From contig CAZJDM010000081.1 of assembly GCA_964544765.1 (NCBI GenBank), forward strand, positions 1 through 20,157: a DNA stretch of 20,157 nucleotides, in the 5' to 3' direction. The position numbers and the translations under genes were made by a program. The notes under the pieces were generated by a model that was not told the DNA's origin, made no database searches, and was given only the letters and a program-made list of their open reading frames with translations. This document shows, piece by piece, positions 1-8,757 of this stretch. Within the stretch, counting starts at the first letter, position 1. Each line of letters begins with the position of its first letter. Source of the stretch: CAZJDM01 sp964544765. Its GTDB lineage: Bacteria; Bdellovibrionota_B; Oligoflexia; CAYFLR01.

Positions 1-1
1 G

Positions 2-115
2 GGAGTCTTCGCTGCGGGAGATATTATTAGAAAAAGTTCTATAGTTGTTGAGGCAATTCGAGATGGTCGAAAAGCAGCGATCGGAATTCATCAATATATT
101 AGTTTGTCTAGTTAA
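2..115 (+). CDS. gltD: Glutamate synthase small subunit-like protein, C-terminal end only
   Basis: This is the last 37 codons of a gene that begins before the window; the frame is open from the left edge to the TAA at 113-115. The peptide contains GVFAAGDI, then VVEAIRDGRKAA, then a short tail. That pattern is the C-terminal FAD-binding end of GltD-type oxidoreductases, where the GD-x-x-R segment contacts the flavin and the alanine-rich helix closes the fold. The small subunit passes electrons from NAD(P)H to the large subunit. gltB starts 67 nt downstream on the same strand, which fits a gltD-gltB operon. The same C-terminal signature occurs in other GltD-like enzymes (dihydropyrimidine dehydrogenase, sulfide dehydrogenase, NADH-linked forms), so the assignment rests largely on the neighbour. 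Confidence 0.75.
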   Translation, partial: GVFAAGDIIRKSSIVVEAIRDGRKAAIGIHQYISLSS

Positions 116-182
116 TACTAATAGTTTAAATAATTTTAGTAATTTTAATAATTTTTCTGATTAATACTAAACTTGGATAAAT

Positions 183-3100
183 ATGTTTCCTAACAATTGG
201 ATCAAACAGGCTGAAAAACTTGCTTCTGAGGGTCTATATTCTCCTAGTGAAGAGCATGATAGTTGCGGTGTCGGTATGATTGCTGATATCAGTGGAGAAT
301 CAAGTAAGAGAGTTGTGGATTCAGCAGTTACGGCACTAAAAGCTTTATGGCATCGAGGAGCAGTTGATGTTGATGGTAAAACAGGAGATGGCGCCGGAAT
401 TCTTTTACAAATTCCTCAGCAATTTTTTATTAAACAAATAGAGAATTTGGGCCATAGCTTGAAAAGCAGTAATATGGCCGTTGGTGTGGTTTTTCTACCT
501 AGAGTTGATTTTTCAGCTCAAGAAACCTGCAGGACCATTGTGGAGTCTGAGATTCTTAAATATGGCTTTCAATTATATGGATGGCGACAGGTTCCAGTAA
601 ATATTTCGGTGATTGGTGAAAAAGCTAAAGCTACCAGACCCGAGATTGAGCATATTATAGTTGCCTGTCCCGATGATTTAACCGAAAGTGAAATAGAAAG
701 GGCCCTTTATTTAATTCGTCGAAGAATTGAAAAGCGAGTAATGAAAGAGAACATTAATGATTTTTACATTTGTTCTTTTTCCTGCCACAATATGGTCTAT
801 AAAGGTTTGTTTTTAGCTGAGCAGCTTTCTAGTTTTTATCCTGACTTGCTGGATGAGCATTTTATTTCTAACTTTGCCATTTATCATCAGCGATATTCCA
901 CCAATACTTTTCCTAAATGGTCCTTGGCTCAGCCTTTAAGAATGCTGGCTCATAATGGTGAGATTAATACCATCAAAGGTAATATCAACTGGATGAAAAG
1001 TCTAGAAAGTAGAATGATATCTAAGTCTTTTGGTCAAAATAGTAATGATATTAAACCGATTATTCAACCAGGTGCCTCAGATTCAGCAGCTCTTGACGCT
1101 GTATTCGAAGCGATTGTTAGAGGTGGTGGTCGTAATGCTCCCTTAACCAAAGCTATGTTAATACCAGAAGCCTATTCAGATGATAATAATCACAGTCATA
1201 ATCAATACTATCATTTTAATGCCTACTTCGGATCGATCATGAATCCGTGGGACGGCCCAGCAGCCATTGCTGCCTCTGACGGTAGATGGCTGGTTGCGGG
1301 TTTGGATCGAAATGGCTTAAGACCGTTACGATACACCTTGACAGAAGATAATTTGTTGATCGTTGGCTCTGAAACAGGAATGGTTAGTGTTGATGAGAGA
1401 ATAATTAAAGAGAAGGGTAAAATTGCTCCTGGGAAGATGATCGCGATAGATCTTGAGCGGGGAAAATTTTACCATTCAAAAGAAATTATTGAAAAATTAA
1501 CCAGTGAAAAATCCTATAAAGATTTTAAAATTAAATCATTTCCAACTTTAGGTGTTGACTTTGAAGCTACTAACACACCTCAATATTCAAGTTCCGAACT
1601 TTTAAAAAGACAAATAATATTTGGATATACTAATGAAACAGTTGAAAGTCTTCTGATAAGTATGGCCAAAGAAGGAAAGGAACCTCAGGTATCAATGGGA
1701 GACGATTCTCCTTTAGCAGTACTATCAAAGCAATATAGAGGATTACATCACTTTTTTAGACAGAACTTTTCTCAAGTAACCAATCCGCCGATTGATTATT
1801 TGCGAGAGTATCAAGTGATGAATCTGACTACTCATGTTGGCAACTTATCTAATGTTCTTGGCGATGAGAATTTGCAAAATGAGGTGATGGAACTAAAATC
1901 ACCCGTCCTTCTTAATAATGAATTTATTGAACTTAATAAAAATTATCAACAGCGAAATCACGTTATCGATTGTATTTTTGATCCGCAAGCAGGTCCTGGC
2001 GCTTTAAAAGACGCCTTAAACAATATCAAGTTAGAAGCTGAAGCAGCTGTTAGAGAAGGTAAAACTTTACTAGTTTTAACTGATCAAAATATTGGAAACA
2101 ATGCGGTTCCTATGCCCATGATTCTTGCTGCTGGCGGGATACATACTCATTTAATCAAACAGAATCTTAGATGGAAGTGTGGTATATGTGTAAGATCAGG
2201 AGAATGTCTTGATGTCCATTATTTCAGTGTTTTAATTGGAGTTGGTGCCACGGTTATCAATCCCTATCTGGCCGAAGAAACAATTATTGATCTATATAAC
2301 AAGGAAGTTTTCAGATCATTGGATCTGACCAAAGCTCTGACCAATTATAAAGTAGCTATCAATCAGGGTTTGTTGAAAATTATGGCTAAATCGGGAATTT
2401 CAGTGTTGAGTTCCTATTGGGGTGGATGTAATTTTGAGGCCCTGGGTTTGTCCAGAACTCTGGTTGACGAGTTTTTTCCAGGTATGCCGACAAAAATTTC
2501 GGGAATAGGATTAAATGGAATTCAAAGAAAAATAGTTGATTTGGTTCGGCTCGCTGACGATTATCAAAAACCTCATCTTCCAGTAAGAGGGTTATTTAAT
2601 TTTCGTGTTGGCGGAGAAGCACATAGCTATGATGGGGGTTCAATTAAATCCCTACAAGATGCAGTTGCCAGAAACTCATATGGTATGTATCAAGATTATG
2701 TGAAAAAATTAGAAGATCTGCCACCAATCAATCTAAGAGATCTGTTAGATTTTCATACTGCTGATTGTAATCCGACTCCCCTTAATGATGTAGAATCTAT
2801 TACCTCCTTAAGAAAGTATTTATTGACTCCTTCTATGTCTTTAGGCGCCTTGAGTCCCGAAGCTCATGGAACATTGAATATTGCCATGAATCGTATCGGA
2901 TCAAAATCAGCATCCGGTGAGGGAGGTGAAAATTCGGCAAGATATAAACCTAAACCCAATGGTGATAACGCCAATTCAGCTATTAAACAAGTGGCTTCAG
3001 GACGATTTGGTGTAGATACTGAATATCTTAATCATTGTGAAGAGATTGAAATTAAGATGGCACAGGGGGCTAAACCTGGTGAGGGTGGTCATTTACCCGG

Positions 3101-4679
3101 ATTTAAAGTAACTACGGAAATTGCTAAACTTAGACATTCTACCGCTGGAGTCAGTTTGATTTCACCTCCGCCACATCATGATATTTATTCTATCGAAGAT
3201 TTAGCTCAACTGATTTATGATCTTAAACAAGTAAATTCTAGAGCCAGAATCTGCGTTAAGCTGGTAGCTCGATCAGGAATTGGAACCATTGCGGCTGGTG
3301 TAGCCAAAGCTAAGGCCGATGTAATTTTAATATCCGGACATAATGGCGGAACAGGATCCAGCGCTCATAGTAGTATTGCCTATGCGGGAATTCCTTGGGA
3401 AATGGGTTTGTCTGAAGTACATCAGGTGCTTACTTTAAATGGCTTACGTCATACGGTTAAATTAAGGGTAGATGGTGGCGTCAAATCGGGGAAAGATATC
3501 GTGATTGGCGCCTTACTTGGAGGAGAAGAATTTAATATAGGAACGGCCGCGTTAATTGCTTTGGGTTGCTTATTGGTAGGGCAATGTCATACAAATGTCT
3601 GTCCTGTGGGGATTTGCACCCAAGATATAAGTTTGCGAGAAAAATATTCCGGCACACCTGAGAAGGTTATTAACTTGTTTAGTTTCATTGCAGAGGAAGT
3701 TAGAGAAATAATTTCACAATTGGGCTTTAAGTCTTTAAAAAATATTGTTGGCCGAACTGATTTATTAAAACAAATAAGTAGGGGCGATCAATGGCTCGAT
3801 GATTTAGATTTAAATCCATTACTAGTACGAGTTAAGTCCGATCAATTTCCTACTAGATATATGATGACCGAACCTCACACCGTACCCGATACTCTTGACG
3901 CGCAAATGATTTCAGACGCTAAACCATTATTTGAAGATAAAGAAAAGGTGCAATTAGCTTATAGTGTTGTAAATACACATCGTGCTGTGGGAACTAAGTT
4001 ATCTTCTGAAATTACCAAACAATTTGGTATGCATGAACTGAGTGAAGGTCATGTTATTATTAACTTGAGGGGGTCCGCAGGACAATCCCTTGGGGCTTTT
4101 GCCGTAAATGGTGTAAAGATTATTTTGGCCGGTGACGCGAATGATTATGTGGGAAAAGGTTTGTCGGGAGGAGTAATTGTTGCCCATCCCTTTCCTTTAA
4201 GTAATTTGATTAGCGAAAAAAATGTCATAATTGGTAACACCGTTTTATACGGAGCTACAGCTGGTAAGTTATATGCCGCGGGTATAGCTGGAGAACGGTT
4301 TGCGGTCAGAAACTCAGGGGCCGTGGCGGTAATCGAAGGATGTGGCTCAAATGGATGCGAGTACATGTCTGGTGGAATAGTTGTGGTTTTGGGCAAGGTA
4401 GGGAATAATTTTGGTGCTGGTATGACCGGTGGGATGGCCTATATTTATGATTTGGAGGGTGTTGGTTTAAATCAAATTAATCATGATACCGTAATATGCC
4501 AACGCATAGGTAATAATCATTGGGAACGACAAGCACAATCCTTGATTGAAGATCACTATAAAGAAACCAATTCAGAACATGCTAAACGAATTTTATGTGA
4601 TTGGGAATTGAATAAGCAATATTTTTGGCAAGTTTGTCCGAAAGAAATGTTACCTCATCTTAAATATCCACTAAATTAG
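183..4679 (+). CDS. gltB: Glutamate synthase (GOGAT) large subunit
   Basis: The large subunit hydrolyses glutamine and transfers the ammonia to 2-oxoglutarate, giving glutamate. At 1498 residues it is the usual length. The N-terminal class II amidotransferase domain has its catalytic cysteine at Cys28 in the context DSCGVGM, so 27 residues would be removed as propeptide, as is known for the family. A central domain follows. The FMN-binding synthase domain spans roughly residues 830-1200, with GSKSASGEGGEN and GHNGGTGSS. The 3Fe-4S ligands are Cys1129, Cys1135 and Cys1140 (C-x5-C-x4-C). The C-terminal GXGXG beta-helix covers about residues 1245-1450. A GGA 7 nt upstream supports the ATG at 183. 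No domain is missing and no frame is broken. It is a cytoplasmic enzyme and is probably co-transcribed with the upstream gltD-like gene. Confidence 0.97.
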   Translation: MFPNNWIKQAEKLASEGLYSPSEEHDSCGVGMIADISGESSKRVVDSAVTALKALWHRGAVDVDGKTGDGAGILLQIPQQFFIKQIENLGHSLKSSNMAVGVVFLPRVDFSAQETCRTIVESEILKYGFQLYGWRQVPVNISVIGEKAKATRPEIEHIIVACPDDLTESEIERALYLIRRRIEKRVMKENINDFYICSFSCHNMVYKGLFLAEQLSSFYPDLLDEHFISNFAIYHQRYSTNTFPKWSLAQPLRMLAHNGEINTIKGNINWMKSLESRMISKSFGQNSNDIKPIIQPGASDSAALDAVFEAIVRGGGRNAPLTKAMLIPEAYSDDNNHSHNQYYHFNAYFGSIMNPWDGPAAIAASDGRWLVAGLDRNGLRPLRYTLTEDNLLIVGSETGMVSVDERIIKEKGKIAPGKMIAIDLERGKFYHSKEIIEKLTSEKSYKDFKIKSFPTLGVDFEATNTPQYSSSELLKRQIIFGYTNETVESLLISMAKEGKEPQVSMGDDSPLAVLSKQYRGLHHFFRQNFSQVTNPPIDYLREYQVMNLTTHVGNLSNVLGDENLQNEVMELKSPVLLNNEFIELNKNYQQRNHVIDCIFDPQAGPGALKDALNNIKLEAEAAVREGKTLLVLTDQNIGNNAVPMPMILAAGGIHTHLIKQNLRWKCGICVRSGECLDVHYFSVLIGVGATVINPYLAEETIIDLYNKEVFRSLDLTKALTNYKVAINQGLLKIMAKSGISVLSSYWGGCNFEALGLSRTLVDEFFPGMPTKISGIGLNGIQRKIVDLVRLADDYQKPHLPVRGLFNFRVGGEAHSYDGGSIKSLQDAVARNSYGMYQDYVKKLEDLPPINLRDLLDFHTADCNPTPLNDVESITSLRKYLLTPSMSLGALSPEAHGTLNIAMNRIGSKSASGEGGENSARYKPKPNGDNANSAIKQVASGRFGVDTEYLNHCEEIEIKMAQGAKPGEGGHLPGFKVTTEIAKLRHSTAGVSLISPPPHHDIYSIEDLAQLIYDLKQVNSRARICVKLVARSGIGTIAAGVAKAKADVILISGHNGGTGSSAHSSIAYAGIPWEMGLSEVHQVLTLNGLRHTVKLRVDGGVKSGKDIVIGALLGGEEFNIGTAALIALGCLLVGQCHTNVCPVGICTQDISLREKYSGTPEKVINLFSFIAEEVREIISQLGFKSLKNIVGRTDLLKQISRGDQWLDDLDLNPLLVRVKSDQFPTRYMMTEPHTVPDTLDAQMISDAKPLFEDKEKVQLAYSVVNTHRAVGTKLSSEITKQFGMHELSEGHVIINLRGSAGQSLGAFAVNGVKIILAGDANDYVGKGLSGGVIVAHPFPLSNLISEKNVIIGNTVLYGATAGKLYAAGIAGERFAVRNSGAVAVIEGCGSNGCEYMSGGIVVVLGKVGNNFGAGMTGGMAYIYDLEGVGLNQINHDTVICQRIGNNHWERQAQSLIEDHYKETNSEHAKRILCDWELNKQYFWQVCPKEMLPHLKYPLN

Positions 4680-4708
4680 TTCACAATTTTTTTTATTTTT
4701 AAAATTAA

Positions 4709-4737
4709 TGGATTATTTGTTTGACTAATAATCTATT
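4709..4737 (+). terminator. Possible hairpin terminator after gltB
   Basis: A 10-bp stem (including one G-T pair) with a 9-nt loop begins 30 nt after the gltB stop; its core is GATTATT paired with AATAATC. The stem is AT-rich and no T-run follows on the + strand, so termination would be weak. It is the only stem-loop I see between gltB and the kinase remnant. Confidence 0.3.
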
Positions 4738-4857
4738 GAGGAGATATAAAATCCTAGTGAAAAGAAATATGAATATATTAATATTGTGAAATAAATAAGT
4801 AATCATTGTAGATTTGTGATAAATTTAAAAAAATATTAATGAGAGTGAGGGGTGGAT

Positions 4858-5164
4858 ATGAAAAATTGTAAAAAATTGCGTGTGGTTATTTCAGTAATTT
4901 GTTTTTTACTTATTTTAAATACGGCTAAAGCAGCATCGAAGATTAAAATACTTGTTGTAGACAGTTATCATCCTGAATATCTATGGTCCCAAGAGACAAA
5001 TAGAGGATTTTTATACTACCAAAGAAACCGGTAAAGGAACTGGATTGGGAATGTCAGTAGTACATAATATTGTAAAAGAACATAATGGAACGATTGCTGT
5101 TGAAAGTGAGTATAATAAAGGGTCAACTTTTACTTTAATTTTTCCGTTAGAAGATGAGTCTTGA
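4858..5164 (+). pseudogene. Remnant of a sensor histidine kinase with a large internal deletion
   Basis: Two separate pieces of one kinase are visible. The first, from the ATG at 4858 (preceded by GAGGGG at 4847-4852; an in-frame GTG lies at 4852), encodes a signal or anchor segment and then KIKILVVDSYHPEYLWSQ. That is the start of an ABC-type substrate-binding sensor domain of the kind found at the N-terminus of some membrane histidine kinases. It runs to a TAA at 5032. From about 5006 the reading continues one frame over with DFYTTKETGKGTGLGMSVV, the G2 box end of a HATPase_c domain, and stops at 5164. The rest of the sensor, the DHp domain with its histidine, and the N and G1 boxes are all absent. 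The join falls at the T-run near 5006-5012, as expected for a deletion between short matching sequences. No active kinase can be made. An assembly artefact is possible but less likely. Confidence 0.82.
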
Positions 5165-5174
5165 AAATTTAACC

Positions 5175-7427
5175 TTATTTGAAATAATTAAAAAAGAATT
5201 GAAAGAAGGGATGATCTAGAGCAGCCATCTTTTTAAGAAAAGTAACTACATCAGGATGTTTAGCCGGTGTAAGATCAAATTTAACATAAACGATTATTCC
5301 CGCAATTATCCATATCCAGGTGAAAAATTTTCTTAGCCCCACTACCCAACAAGTTGTAGCTAAACTGGCCGGAGATAGAATTTTTCTTACTTCGATATAG
5401 GGTATTGTTTGTCTGCGGTACCACCCTTCTATTTCAATTTGTTTTCCCTGGTATTTGGAACCACGAAATAATCCAAATAGGAATTCCCATATAGCTAATG
5501 GCTGACGATAATCTAGAAAGATAATTCCTGTTTCATCCTTCAAAATCATATCTTCGCTCCATATTAATCCAGATTCACCCTTTCCAATTACTTTTCCTTT
5601 TAGACGTACACCAATAGGTCTAATTTTTGAAACCTTTACTCGTTTTAATAATGAGGAAATTGACATGAGTGGAAAAAATGTACTCTTATGAGAGAATCTT
5701 AATTTAATTAAATTAGCTGTTCCCGTTAGTGCAATACTTAATAGAATTAGATGTAAATTTTGTAGATAAAAGGCAGCAACTATTGTTGTTATAAACGTTA
5801 TAGTTGGTAAGTAACTAATAAATAAATCAACTAAAAACTCGTCCCAATATGATTCTGGTTGTTGAAGGTTAAACTTTACGTAAGGAGCTTGATTGGTTGA
5901 CTCAGCTTGCTCACCTAGCATCTGGAGTCTTTTAGCAATTAAGGGATGAGTCGAATGTAGTTCATAATACATGGCCCAAGGATTCCACAAATCCCATTTC
6001 ATAGCTTCGATGGCGGTGCTTGACGCTTTATGAGTATCATCCTGGGCTAAAGATTGGGACAGAAGCATGCCTCCTTTGGCTGCTTCAGCGTCAAAAATTC
6101 CCAGGGCCTTAATACTGTCCATGGGTTTTGGTTGATTTTGCCCTTTTTTATTATCAGCGATGATACCATACCCGATTTTTACTAAAGCGCTAGCTAAACT
6201 ATTAGGTTTTCCAGTAGCTTCACCAGCAAAACGGTCGGCCCAATATTCTCGTGTTCTTGAAAGCCATAAAATTATATAATTTGAGATGATATATAAGACA
6301 TAAATTATGATAGCTATAACTATCAAATTTCCTTTTCCCTTGCTAGAGCTAGAAGAGGATTCTTTAGAACTATCGGTTAGGAATCTATAGGATTGATATA
6401 AAATAACTGGAACCACTTGTGCAATTGTCATTACCAACATATCCCAATGAACCATGTGTCCTATCTCGTGAGCGGCAACTGCATTTAATTCATCCTCATC
6501 CAGTAGGTCAAAAAGCCCACTGGTAATTACTAAGCGGGCATTACTAGGGGTATGCCCATAAGTAAAGGCATTTGCTCCCCCATCATTAATTATCCCGACT
6601 TTGGGACATTTTATCTTTTTCATTTTACATGTCTGTTTAATAAAATTTCGCAAGGATTTAGGCAGCTCTTGGTAATTAACCCATTCAAGTCTATTAAACC
6701 ATCTTAAGGACAAATCCAGCAAAATAGGACTTAATAGGAATTGTATAAAGATAACGGCTAATATAGAAGGCAAAACAGCCGCTTGCTCTATGATTCCCAA
6801 TATCCCTAATACAATAAATACTATAGCAATGAGAGTATATAAAAACAGTAAAGTTAACCATGAACGTAAAAATAAACTCGGAAGAGAAGTTAGACCACTA
6901 ACACTTTTTCTGGGGATCAATCCTCTAGCTTTAGAGGGTGGTGATGAAGGTTCACTTTTAAATTCGTCTAGTTCAATTGAAAGAGATTTTCTTATCTGAT
7001 GTTTACGAATAGGATCCACTGAATAACTGCTCTTACTACTTTTACCACCCTTATTACTGATACTACCCTCACTAATCGTGCTGATTTGTTGTGCTGAATG
7101 GTAGTTAAAAAGGTAGGCCGATTCACCTCCATCCAACCAAATTCCTTTACTATGAGGGCAAAAATCAATTTCTAATTTATTATCTAGAATTTTTAGCTTA
7201 ACCATAGCTTTTTTACTTATGGGACTGAGTTTTTTTCCTGGGATTCTTTTTTGATAGGCCGATTTAAGTTCCTCCAGGATGAATTTGGGCTTTTTAGTAA
7301 AACTATATATTTCACCTTTATCCAGCCATATCCCTAAACAATTGGGACATATATCTATTTGAACACCTTTGTTGGTACAGCTTTTTTCTAAAAATGTATT
7401 GATACATACAGGGCAAAGTAATTTCAT
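5175..7427 (-). CDS. Membrane M48-family zinc metalloprotease with N-terminal TFIIB-type zinc ribbons
   Basis: This 750-residue protein resembles HtpX-type proteases at its core, with HEIGH at residues 320-324 and a probable third zinc ligand, Glu394, in TREYWADRFAG. The N-terminus is a zinc ribbon with Cys5, Cys8, Cys27 and Cys30 followed by GIWLDKGE, typical of the zf-TFIIB family. A second copy at about residues 75-103 keeps GIWLDGGE but has lost most cysteines. Two hydrophobic segments lie at about 187-245 and more flank the active site and C-terminal part. A soluble beta-rich stretch at about 605-695 precedes a last membrane segment near 697-722. Inferred role: membrane protein quality control with the active site in the cytoplasm; the substrate is unknown. 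AGGA 7 nt upstream supports the ATG at 7427. The gene lies downstream of ilvC on the same strand, but a likely terminator separates them. Confidence 0.88.
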   Translation of the reverse strand: MKLLCPVCINTFLEKSCTNKGVQIDICPNCLGIWLDKGEIYSFTKKPKFILEELKSAYQKRIPGKKLSPISKKAMVKLKILDNKLEIDFCPHSKGIWLDGGESAYLFNYHSAQQISTISEGSISNKGGKSSKSSYSVDPIRKHQIRKSLSIELDEFKSEPSSPPSKARGLIPRKSVSGLTSLPSLFLRSWLTLLFLYTLIAIVFIVLGILGIIEQAAVLPSILAVIFIQFLLSPILLDLSLRWFNRLEWVNYQELPKSLRNFIKQTCKMKKIKCPKVGIINDGGANAFTYGHTPSNARLVITSGLFDLLDEDELNAVAAHEIGHMVHWDMLVMTIAQVVPVILYQSYRFLTDSSKESSSSSSKGKGNLIVIAIIIYVLYIISNYIILWLSRTREYWADRFAGEATGKPNSLASALVKIGYGIIADNKKGQNQPKPMDSIKALGIFDAEAAKGGMLLSQSLAQDDTHKASSTAIEAMKWDLWNPWAMYYELHSTHPLIAKRLQMLGEQAESTNQAPYVKFNLQQPESYWDEFLVDLFISYLPTITFITTIVAAFYLQNLHLILLSIALTGTANLIKLRFSHKSTFFPLMSISSLLKRVKVSKIRPIGVRLKGKVIGKGESGLIWSEDMILKDETGIIFLDYRQPLAIWEFLFGLFRGSKYQGKQIEIEGWYRRQTIPYIEVRKILSPASLATTCWVVGLRKFFTWIWIIAGIIVYVKFDLTPAKHPDVVTFLKKMAALDHPFFQFFFNYFK

Positions 7428-7541
7428 AATATATCCTATATTTTTTTGGGAGTAGATGGTTTATCGTCAATGATTCTTAAATCTTTAATGGTGCGATCAT
7501 AACTGTGGGAAAAGCTAGTAGATGTGTATATATAATAAAGA

Positions 7542-7569
7542 ATGATGAGTAGAACATACTACTCATCAT
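7542..7569 (-). terminator. Perfect 11-bp hairpin, probable terminator of the ilv operon
   Basis: ATGATGAGTAG and CTACTCATCAT form a perfect 11-bp inverted repeat around a 6-nt loop. Read on the minus strand it is followed by a T-rich tail (TCTTTATTATAT), as in an intrinsic terminator. It lies about 130 nt after the ilvC stop and about 115 nt before the protease start. That placing would end the ilv transcript and leave room for a separate protease promoter. The distance from ilvC and the interrupted T-run lower the confidence. Confidence 0.5.
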
Positions 7570-7580
7570 ATTTATAAATA

Positions 7581-7625
7581 CCGCGTGCAGTTTACAGTGT
7601 ACAGTATGCAGAAAACTGCACACGG
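7581..7625 (-). repeat. GC-rich 45-nt palindrome in the gap between ilvC and the protease gene
   Basis: CCGCGTGCAGTTT and AAACTGCACACGG are 13-nt arms matching at 12 positions around a 19-nt loop. The one mismatch becomes a G-U pair if the minus strand is transcribed, but a C-A mismatch on the plus strand. The loop repeats CAGT/ACAG motifs. The block is clearly richer in G and C than the AT-rich flanks. This looks like a dispersed palindromic (REP-like) element or an RNA stem that stabilises the 3' end of the ilv mRNA. Copy number elsewhere cannot be seen from this window. Confidence 0.6.
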
Positions 7626-7700
7626 CGTTTTAATATCTTAGACTACTTCAATAAAAAGATGGCTACTCACTTTTCTCAGCTAGGGAATTTTTTGTTAACT

Positions 7701-8711
7701 CTATCTTTCTTTTACCAATTTCTTTTGTAGCCAAGGCATCATAGATCGGAGTTTTTGACCAACTTGTTCAATTTGGTGCTCAGAGGTTTGATTTCGGTAT
7801 TGTTTTAGTTTTTGTTGATTATTAGCGCAGTCAGCCAGATATTCTTTAGCAAAACTTCCATCTTGTACCTTTTTTAGGATCTCTTTCATTCTTTCTTTGG
7901 TTGCTGAAGCTGGTAAAACTTCAGGACCACGTACATAACCACCGTATTCTGCTGTATCTGACACTGAATAATTCATTAGGGAAAGACCGCCCTCATAAAA
8001 TAGGTCCACGATAAGTTTTATTTCATGAAGACATTCAAAATAAGCTAGTTCGGGTGGATAACCTCCTTCAACTAGTGTTTCGAAAGCATTTTTTACTAAT
8101 TCAGATACTCCACCGCACAGAACTACCTGTTCTCCAAATAAATCGGTTTCAGTTTCGTTTTTAAAATTAGTTTCGATGGTGCCTGCCCTGGTTCCTCCTA
8201 TTCCTTTCGAGTAGCTAAGGGCTAAATCTAAACCTTGGCTGGAATGGTTTTGGGATACGGCCACTAAACAAGGAGTTCCTTGTCCATCTTGGTAGGTTTT
8301 ACGAACAAGATGTCCAGGAGATTTAGGAGCGATCATAATTACATCGACAAAATCGGGGGGGTCTATTTCATTAAAATGGATATTAAAACCGTGAGCAAAA
8401 GCAAGTACATCTGATGGTTGTAGATGTTGTTGAATATAACTATCATATACACTTTTTTGGACCTGATCAGGTAAAAGGACCATAATAAAATCGGCCCATT
8501 TAGCGGCTTTTTCAAAACTTTTTACTTCTATTTCATCCGCGACCACTCGTTCTTTGGTTTTGGAACCATCACGTAAAGCAACAACTACATTGGCTCCGGA
8601 ATCGCGTAAATTTAAGGCATGAGCATGGCCTTGACTTCCATAACCGAAAACAGCGATTTTGCGTTTCTTAATTAGTTCCAGGTCAGTATCTTGATCGTAA
8701 TATAGTCGCAT
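7701..8711 (-). CDS. ilvC: Ketol-acid reductoisomerase, class I
   Basis: The enzyme isomerises and reduces 2-acetolactate or 2-aceto-2-hydroxybutyrate in valine, leucine and isoleucine synthesis. At 336 residues it is the short class I form. The Rossmann motif GYGSQGHAHA lies at residues 23-32. The loop that follows (Arg47, Ser50, Thr52) carries polar residues that suit binding of the NADPH phosphate, so NADPH is the likely cofactor (inference). The catalytic FAHGFNIHF segment is intact, and so is the C-terminal knotted domain with ECLHEIKLIVDL and its metal-binding acidic residues. The strong site AGGAGAGAG (8714-8722) fixes the start. It is the last gene of the ilv operon, 46 nt after cimA. 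The Pro-Pro codons near 8355-8361 form a C7 run on the coding strand. Confidence 0.97.
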   Translation of the reverse strand: MRLYYDQDTDLELIKKRKIAVFGYGSQGHAHALNLRDSGANVVVALRDGSKTKERVVADEIEVKSFEKAAKWADFIMVLLPDQVQKSVYDSYIQQHLQPSDVLAFAHGFNIHFNEIDPPDFVDVIMIAPKSPGHLVRKTYQDGQGTPCLVAVSQNHSSQGLDLALSYSKGIGGTRAGTIETNFKNETETDLFGEQVVLCGGVSELVKNAFETLVEGGYPPELAYFECLHEIKLIVDLFYEGGLSLMNYSVSDTAEYGGYVRGPEVLPASATKERMKEILKKVQDGSFAKEYLADCANNQQKLKQYRNQTSEHQIEQVGQKLRSMMPWLQKKLVKER

Positions 8712-8713
8712 AA

Positions 8714-8722
8714 CTCTCTCCT
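8714..8722 (-). promoter_or_regulatory. Strong ribosome binding site of ilvC
   Basis: AGGAGAGAG ends 2 nt before the ilvC ATG, with its AGGA core 7 nt upstream. It is the best Shine-Dalgarno match in the operon. The gene before it, cimA, ends 35 nt upstream of this site, so ilvC is translated independently rather than by coupling. Confidence 0.7.
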
Positions 8723-8757
8723 AATAGAATTAAATAGAATTAAACTCAAAAATTTTG

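Noticed and set aside
112..170. Direct repeat TTAATACTAA at 112-121 and 161-170 around the gap between the gltD-like gene and gltB
   Set aside because: Ten AT-rich bases repeated in an AT-rich gap can arise by chance; no pairing or known operator pattern accompanies them.
4145..4396. Open frame of 83 codons on the minus strand inside gltB
   Set aside because: It overlaps the conserved GXGXG domain of gltB in antisense and shows no recognisable motif or ribosome binding site; it is a by-product of the gltB coding sequence. The same holds for the antisense frames at 3999-4187, 9722-9991, 10771-10956, 14560-14787 and 16010-16300.
7428..7700. Small RNA gene or riboswitch in the gap before the protease gene
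   Set aside because: The two hairpins are explained more simply as a terminator and a palindromic repeat; I see no conserved riboswitch core or promoter pair that would define an RNA gene.
8355..8361. G7 run (C7 on the coding strand) in ilvC as a second phase-variable tract
   Set aside because: It is shorter, encodes the Pro-Pro of a conserved core enzyme, and switching off ilvC would be of no evident use; it is probably chance.
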